Source: Rhizobium sp. NXC14
GTDB lineage: Bacteria; Pseudomonadota; Alphaproteobacteria; Rhizobiales; Rhizobiaceae
Assembly (NCBI RefSeq): GCF_002117485.1
Contig: NZ_CP021031.1
Coordinates: forward strand, 186,001-250,000
Direction of reading: 5' to 3'
Length of the DNA: 64,000 nucleotides
The notes beneath the pieces are model-generated. The model was given only the letters and a program-made list of their open reading frames with translations, was not told the DNA's origin and made no database searches. The stretch's first letter is position 1, and every line of letters starts with the position of its first letter. Below are positions 60,695 to 64,000 of the stretch, piece after piece. Position numbers and translations under genes: made by a program.

Positions 60695-61228
60695 ATGTCA
60701 GGACCATCATTGAAGCAATGGATTAATGAACTCGGTTTGAAACAGGTCGATGATCCGGGCATAGACAAGCCGGTCTATCGTAAACCTTTTGACGGGCGCA
60801 TTGCACTGAGCGCCGAACTCGAAAAACTGATCAGCATCAGCCTTCGCGAAGCCCGCGATAAGCGAAGGCTGCCTCGCTCGAAACTGGCGCCCCTGCTGGG
60901 CATCAGCGAACAGGTCTACGGCCGGTACGAAACTAGAGTCTCCCGGTTGACCGTGAGCCGACTGATTCATGTCTGTGAGGTTTTGGATGCAACTCCGGAA
61001 GAGATCATCGCGCCGGCGGCACCCCATCTTTGGGGGGAAACTGAAACCAAAGCGATGTTGCTATTGGCTACCATCGTGAAGTTGCGGAGTTTCGATGAGG
61101 AGATTTTACAGGATGTTTTCAGCTTACTGAGCCGCATAGAAGAGATCTGCGGCGATGGCGGCGATGCTGCGGCGAAAAGAGCGTCTACACGCTCCTCTGC
61201 AGTCGATGGCGAACAGGACCCGGATTGA
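60695..61228 (+). CDS. HTH (Cro/C1-type) regulator beside repC, copy 2
   Basis: This 177-residue paralogue of the protein at 57101-57580 has KPVYRKPFDGRIALSAELEKLI, then an HTH (LREARDKRRLPRSKLAPLLGISEQVYGRYETRVSRLTVSRLIHVCEVL) and PHLWGETETKAMLLLATIVKL. ATG 60695 is preceded by GGAG; an earlier start at 60629 is less likely. It lies upstream of the nodABC nod box by 270 bp and downstream of an IS wreck. It probably arose by duplication with the first copy, and repC lies between them. Confidence 0.75.
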   Translation: MSGPSLKQWINELGLKQVDDPGIDKPVYRKPFDGRIALSAELEKLISISLREARDKRRLPRSKLAPLLGISEQVYGRYETRVSRLTVSRLIHVCEVLDATPEEIIAPAAPHLWGETETKAMLLLATIVKLRSFDEEILQDVFSLLSRIEEICGDGGDAAAKRASTRSSAVDGEQDPD

Positions 61229-61494
61229 CAGCGTCAAGAAATAAGGCAGCCCTAGGTTCTCCATGAGGTTTTTGGTGAAACGCTCGCGTCGTTGCGGGGG
61301 CCGAGGCGAGCCTTGCGCACGTGGCGTAAAGCCAGGTTCTCCAGCATTCACTTCGACAGCTCATCGGCGACATAGGCGCTTAAGCGGGGGAAGCCACATA
61401 CGACGGCCAACTGGCCCTAAATCAATGGTCCGTCCGCAGTGGCATTGCGGGGCGGTCATCACTGCGCGTCGAGCGCATGATGAAGTTCAGGTCA

Positions 61495-61542
61495 ATCCAC
61501 AGCATGGATACATGCCATCCAAACAATCAATTTTACCAATCT
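61495..61542 (+). promoter_or_regulatory. Nod box before nodABC
   Basis: ATCCACAGCATGGATACATGCC is followed by ATCCAAACAATC and AATTTTACCAATCTC, an almost perfect 48-base nod box. It lies 278 bp before nodA. Confidence 0.95.
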
Positions 61543-61820
61543 CCCATGATGATGCATAGGAAAAATGTCGATAACCCGACAAGTTTGGTGGTTACCAGAC
61601 AAGTAAGTCGACACAAATTGCGAGTGGCTCAGGAAGGTCGGAAGTATTGAGCAAGTTTGTCACTTCAGGCGCGAGCACTGTCGAAAGATCGATCATCTCA
61701 CTTGGCCAATATCGCGAACCCCGGGTGACGGTGTCTGGCACGCAGCGAACTGACCGCTGCTTCGGCCCCATAATGCGGTCTTCAAAAAGCAGCAAGAAAA
61801 AAGAACAAGGAGGTCTTTGC

Positions 61821-62411
61821 ATGCGCTCTGAGGTGCGGTGGAAGCTGTGCTGGGAAAACGAGCTGGAACTCGCCGACCATGTCGAACTTGCCGAGTTCTT
61901 TCGGAAAACCTACGGGCCGACTGGAGTCTTCAACGCAAAGCCGTTCAGCGGGAGCCAAAGCTGGGCCGGAGCAAGGCCTGAGCTTCGGGCAATCGGCTAT
62001 GACTCAAGTGGCGTGGCGGCTCATATGGGATTGCTGCGCCGTTTCATCAAGGTTGCCGGAGTCGACCTGCTGGTGGCCGAACTAGGCTTATATGGGGTAC
62101 GTCCGAATCTTGAGGGGCTCGGGATCTCCCATTCAATCCATGCTTTGTCTCCGACACTGCAGGACCTTCAAGTTCCATTCGCTTTTGGTACCGTTCGGCC
62201 AGAGCTTCGGAAGCATGTTGAAAGGTTCGGCAGACGCGGCCCGGTGACTGTCTTGTCGGGAATCCGCGTGCGATCCACTCTCCCCGACGCGCGTCTCGAC
62301 AAGCCGCCCACGCGCGTCGAGGATCCACTTGTCATCGTTCTGCCAGTTGGACGGCCGATGTCCGATTGGCCCACCGGAACGATGATCGATCGGAACGGAC
62401 CAGAGCTATGA
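61821..62411 (+). CDS. nodA: NodA, N-acyltransferase
   Basis: This 196-residue protein transfers the fatty acyl chain to the deacetylated chitin oligomer, a core step of Nod factor synthesis. It begins [42 protein letters not shown], the canonical NodA start; the ATG at 61821 is preceded by AAGGAGGT. The end ([26 protein letters not shown]) is typical. Its stop overlaps the nodB start. NodA is selective for acyl chains, fitting NodFE here. The open frame upstream to 61647 is not part of the protein. Confidence 0.96.
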   Translation: MRSEVRWKLCWENELELADHVELAEFFRKTYGPTGVFNAKPFSGSQSWAGARPELRAIGYDSSGVAAHMGLLRRFIKVAGVDLLVAELGLYGVRPNLEGLGISHSIHALSPTLQDLQVPFAFGTVRPELRKHVERFGRRGPVTVLSGIRVRSTLPDARLDKPPTRVEDPLVIVLPVGRPMSDWPTGTMIDRNGPEL

Positions 62412-63067
62412 CACAACTCGAGTACTTGTCCGAAGTGCAAAGCGAGTGCGCTGATGGCACCGGCCGGCCTAGCGTTTATTTAACGTTCGACGACGGTCCT
62501 CATCCAATTTTTACACCTGAAGTTCTTCACGTGCTGGCCGAATACCGGGTGCCGGCGACTTTCTTCGTCATTGGCGAGTACGCGGCAGATCAGCCAAAAC
62601 TGATCCAACGAATAATCGCGGAAGGGCACGAGGTCGCTAACCACACGATGACGCATCCGGACTTGTCCATATGCGAACCAAGCGAAGTACAACGTCAAAT
62701 ATTCGACGCGAACAGAGCGATCAAAAGCGCGTCCCGACAGGCCTCGGTGCGGCACATCCGCGCCCCGTATGGGATCTGGACCGAAGACGTGCTCATTACG
62801 GTGGCGAGCGCTGGACTAACCGCCGTCCACTGGTCGGTAGATCCGCGCGACTGGTCTAACCCCGGCGTGGACGCGATTGTCGGTGCCGTGCTCGACTCCA
62901 TCCGGCCGGGCGCAATTGTTCTCTTGCACGACGGCTGCCCTCCCAGCGAGTTGCAACCGGGCAATGACGCCAGTCTGCGCTACCAGACCATCTCGGCGCT
63001 GTCTCGGATCATTCCAGCTTTGCATGACCGCGGGTTTGTCATCAGCGCGCTTCCTCGAGACCATTGA
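62408..63067 (+). CDS. nodB: NodB, chitooligosaccharide deacetylase
   Basis: This 219-residue polysaccharide deacetylase removes the acetyl group from the non-reducing end of the chitin backbone. The NodB-homology motifs are [15 protein letters not shown] (metal and catalytic Asp), HTMTHPDLS (zinc histidines HxxxH), RAPYG and [11 protein letters not shown]. The ATG at 62408 overlaps the nodA stop (ATGA), arguing for coupling; an upstream extension to 62366 is spurious. nodC follows after 12 bases. Confidence 0.96.
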   Translation: MTQLEYLSEVQSECADGTGRPSVYLTFDDGPHPIFTPEVLHVLAEYRVPATFFVIGEYAADQPKLIQRIIAEGHEVANHTMTHPDLSICEPSEVQRQIFDANRAIKSASRQASVRHIRAPYGIWTEDVLITVASAGLTAVHWSVDPRDWSNPGVDAIVGAVLDSIRPGAIVLLHDGCPPSELQPGNDASLRYQTISALSRIIPALHDRGFVISALPRDH

Positions 63068-63079
63068 AGGCAATATTCC

Positions 63080-64000
63080 ATGAATCTGCTTGATACAACG
63101 AGCGCGGTCGCCATCTCGCTCTATGCACTGCTCTCGACTGCTTATAAAAGCATGCAGGTCGTTTACGCTGTGCCGGCAAACAGCTCATCAGCGTCGGAGG
63201 ACTTGGTCAGCTCCGGCCAGCTGCCGAGTGTCGATGTCATCGTCCCCTGTTTCAACGAAGACCCACACACGCTTTCGGAGTGTCTGGCTTCCATTGCAGA
63301 CCAGGAATACGCCGGGGAAGTTAAAATCTATGTGGTTGATGACGGTTCCAGAAATCGGGAAGCTGTCAAATCTGTACATGTCAGCTTCGCGCGCAACCCC
63401 AGGGTCAATATCATTCTGCTTCCCGAGAACGTTGGTAAGCGCAAGGCTCAGATTGCCGCGATACGCCGCTCCTCCGGAGATTTGGTGCTGAACGTCGACT
63501 CAGACACGATACTTGCCCCCGACGTCATCGCAAGGCTTGTGCCGAAGATGGAAGATCCAATGGTCGGCGCGGCCATGGGGCAATTGACGGCCAGTAATCG
63601 GAGCGACACCTGGTTGACCCGGTTGATCGATATGGAGTACTGGCTGGCCTGCAACGAGGAGCGTGCGGCACAGGCTCACTTCGGGGCCGTTATGTGCTGC
63701 TGCGGCCCATGTGCCATGTATCGCAGGTCCGCGCTCCTTGCGCTGCTCGATCAGTACGAGTCGCAATTTTTTCGGGGCAAGCCAAGCGACTTCGGCGAGG
63801 ATCGCCATCTCACCATCCTCATGCTGAAGGCAGGATTTCGGACCGAGTACGTTCCAGGCGCTATCGCGGCTACAGTCGTTCCGGACAAACTAGGGCCGTA
63901 TCTGCGCCAACAACTTCGCTGGGCACGCAGCACCTTCCGGGACACGCTGCTCGGGCTGCGCCTACTGCCCAGCCTGGATCGCTATCTTACACTGGACGTC
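63080..64000 (+). CDS. nodC: NodC, N-acetylglucosaminyltransferase (partial, runs off the window)
   Basis: The first 307 residues of NodC, the membrane chitin oligosaccharide synthase, are seen. The start MNLLDTTSAVAISLYALLSTAYKSMQVVYAV includes the N-terminal membrane helix. Glycosyltransferase-2 motifs follow: VIVPCFNEDP, YVVDDGSRN, LNVDSDT, GEDRHLTIL and QQLRWARSTFRD (the QxxRW motif). The full protein has about 420-450 residues, so the C-terminal membrane helices lie outside. It is 12 bases after nodB, under the same nod box. Confidence 0.96.
   Translation, partial: MNLLDTTSAVAISLYALLSTAYKSMQVVYAVPANSSSASEDLVSSGQLPSVDVIVPCFNEDPHTLSECLASIADQEYAGEVKIYVVDDGSRNREAVKSVHVSFARNPRVNIILLPENVGKRKAQIAAIRRSSGDLVLNVDSDTILAPDVIARLVPKMEDPMVGAAMGQLTASNRSDTWLTRLIDMEYWLACNEERAAQAHFGAVMCCCGPCAMYRRSALLALLDQYESQFFRGKPSDFGEDRHLTILMLKAGFRTEYVPGAIAATVVPDKLGPYLRQQLRWARSTFRDTLLGLRLLPSLDRYLTLDV

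Overview
The window looks like part of a Rhizobium symbiotic plasmid from the R. etli / R. phaseoli / R. leguminosarum group. This rests on common nodulation genes (nodA, nodB, nodC), nod boxes, two nodD genes, nodF and nodE, a rhizobial-type nifA, nifH, nifQ and fdxB, a solitary repC plasmid initiator, and a dense scatter of decayed insertion sequences. Species assignment is inference. nodA, nodB and nodC are contiguous here, unlike my recollection of R. etli CFN42, where nodA lies apart from nodBC. nodFE is also present, so this is probably a different symbiovar.

Layout. Positions 1-5.9 kb read like well-kept core or accessory DNA: the tail of an acyltransferase, then pcaR divergent from pcaIJF (last steps of the beta-ketoadipate pathway), a GNAT acetyltransferase and an MFS transporter. 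From 5.9 to 7.9 kb are three transposase wrecks. 7.9-11.9 kb carries a pair of M16 proteases behind a sigma-54-type promoter, and nifQ. 11.9-15 kb is an IS4-family element with its ends, an IS66 remnant and an IS481-type element. 15.2-17.7 kb holds nodD and an AraC regulator. 17.7-21.1 kb is a graveyard of gene fragments (nickel/cobalt transporter, AbiEii toxin, exonuclease I, PrpF-like isomerase). 21.2-23.5 kb is a TPP riboswitch followed by thiO-thiS-thiG, with thiC absent and thiE cut off. 23.7-25.1 kb has two SyrB-like proteins. 25.4-29.6 kb has a small gene with a good NifA/sigma-54 control region, nifA, and a decayed second nifQ.

30.6-32.8 kb is nifH without nifDK, followed by the stump of a nifX-associated gene, a DUF683 protein, fdxB and an ExoX-like membrane protein. 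33-37.4 kb carries ACC deaminase, an aspartokinase and a 2,4-diaminobutyrate-type aminotransferase. 37.6-38.6 kb is the second nodD. 39-45 kb has small membrane proteins, an aldose-epimerase-like protein, hemN and a nod-box-preceded membrane fatty acid hydroxylase. 45.4-46.6 kb contains a broken methyltransferase and a broken flavin monooxygenase. 46.7-48.5 kb is nodFE with its nod box. 49-51.1 kb is an internally deleted IS66 element. 51.3-52.6 kb has pseudoazurin with an FNR/FixK-type box and the broken ends of fixI and fixS. 52.8-56.2 kb is an unusual three-gene set: YqcI/YcgG-family protein, APC amino acid permease and lysine-2,3-aminomutase-like radical SAM enzyme. 57-61.2 kb is repC flanked by two paralogous HTH regulators and an ISL3-type wreck. 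61.5-64 kb is the nod box with nodA, nodB and the start of nodC.

How it fits together. NodD proteins with flavonoids would activate the three nod boxes, producing the Nod factor backbone (NodABC), a special acyl chain (NodFE) and possibly an extra acyl modification by the hydroxylase. NifA with sigma-54 would drive nifH, nifQ, the protease pair and the small gene upstream of nifA in the bacteroid. ACC deaminase, hemN and pseudoazurin suit a microaerobic nodule life. The aminomutase/permease/YqcI set and the aspartokinase/aminotransferase pair look like unassigned amino-acid chemistry and are the best candidates for something undescribed.
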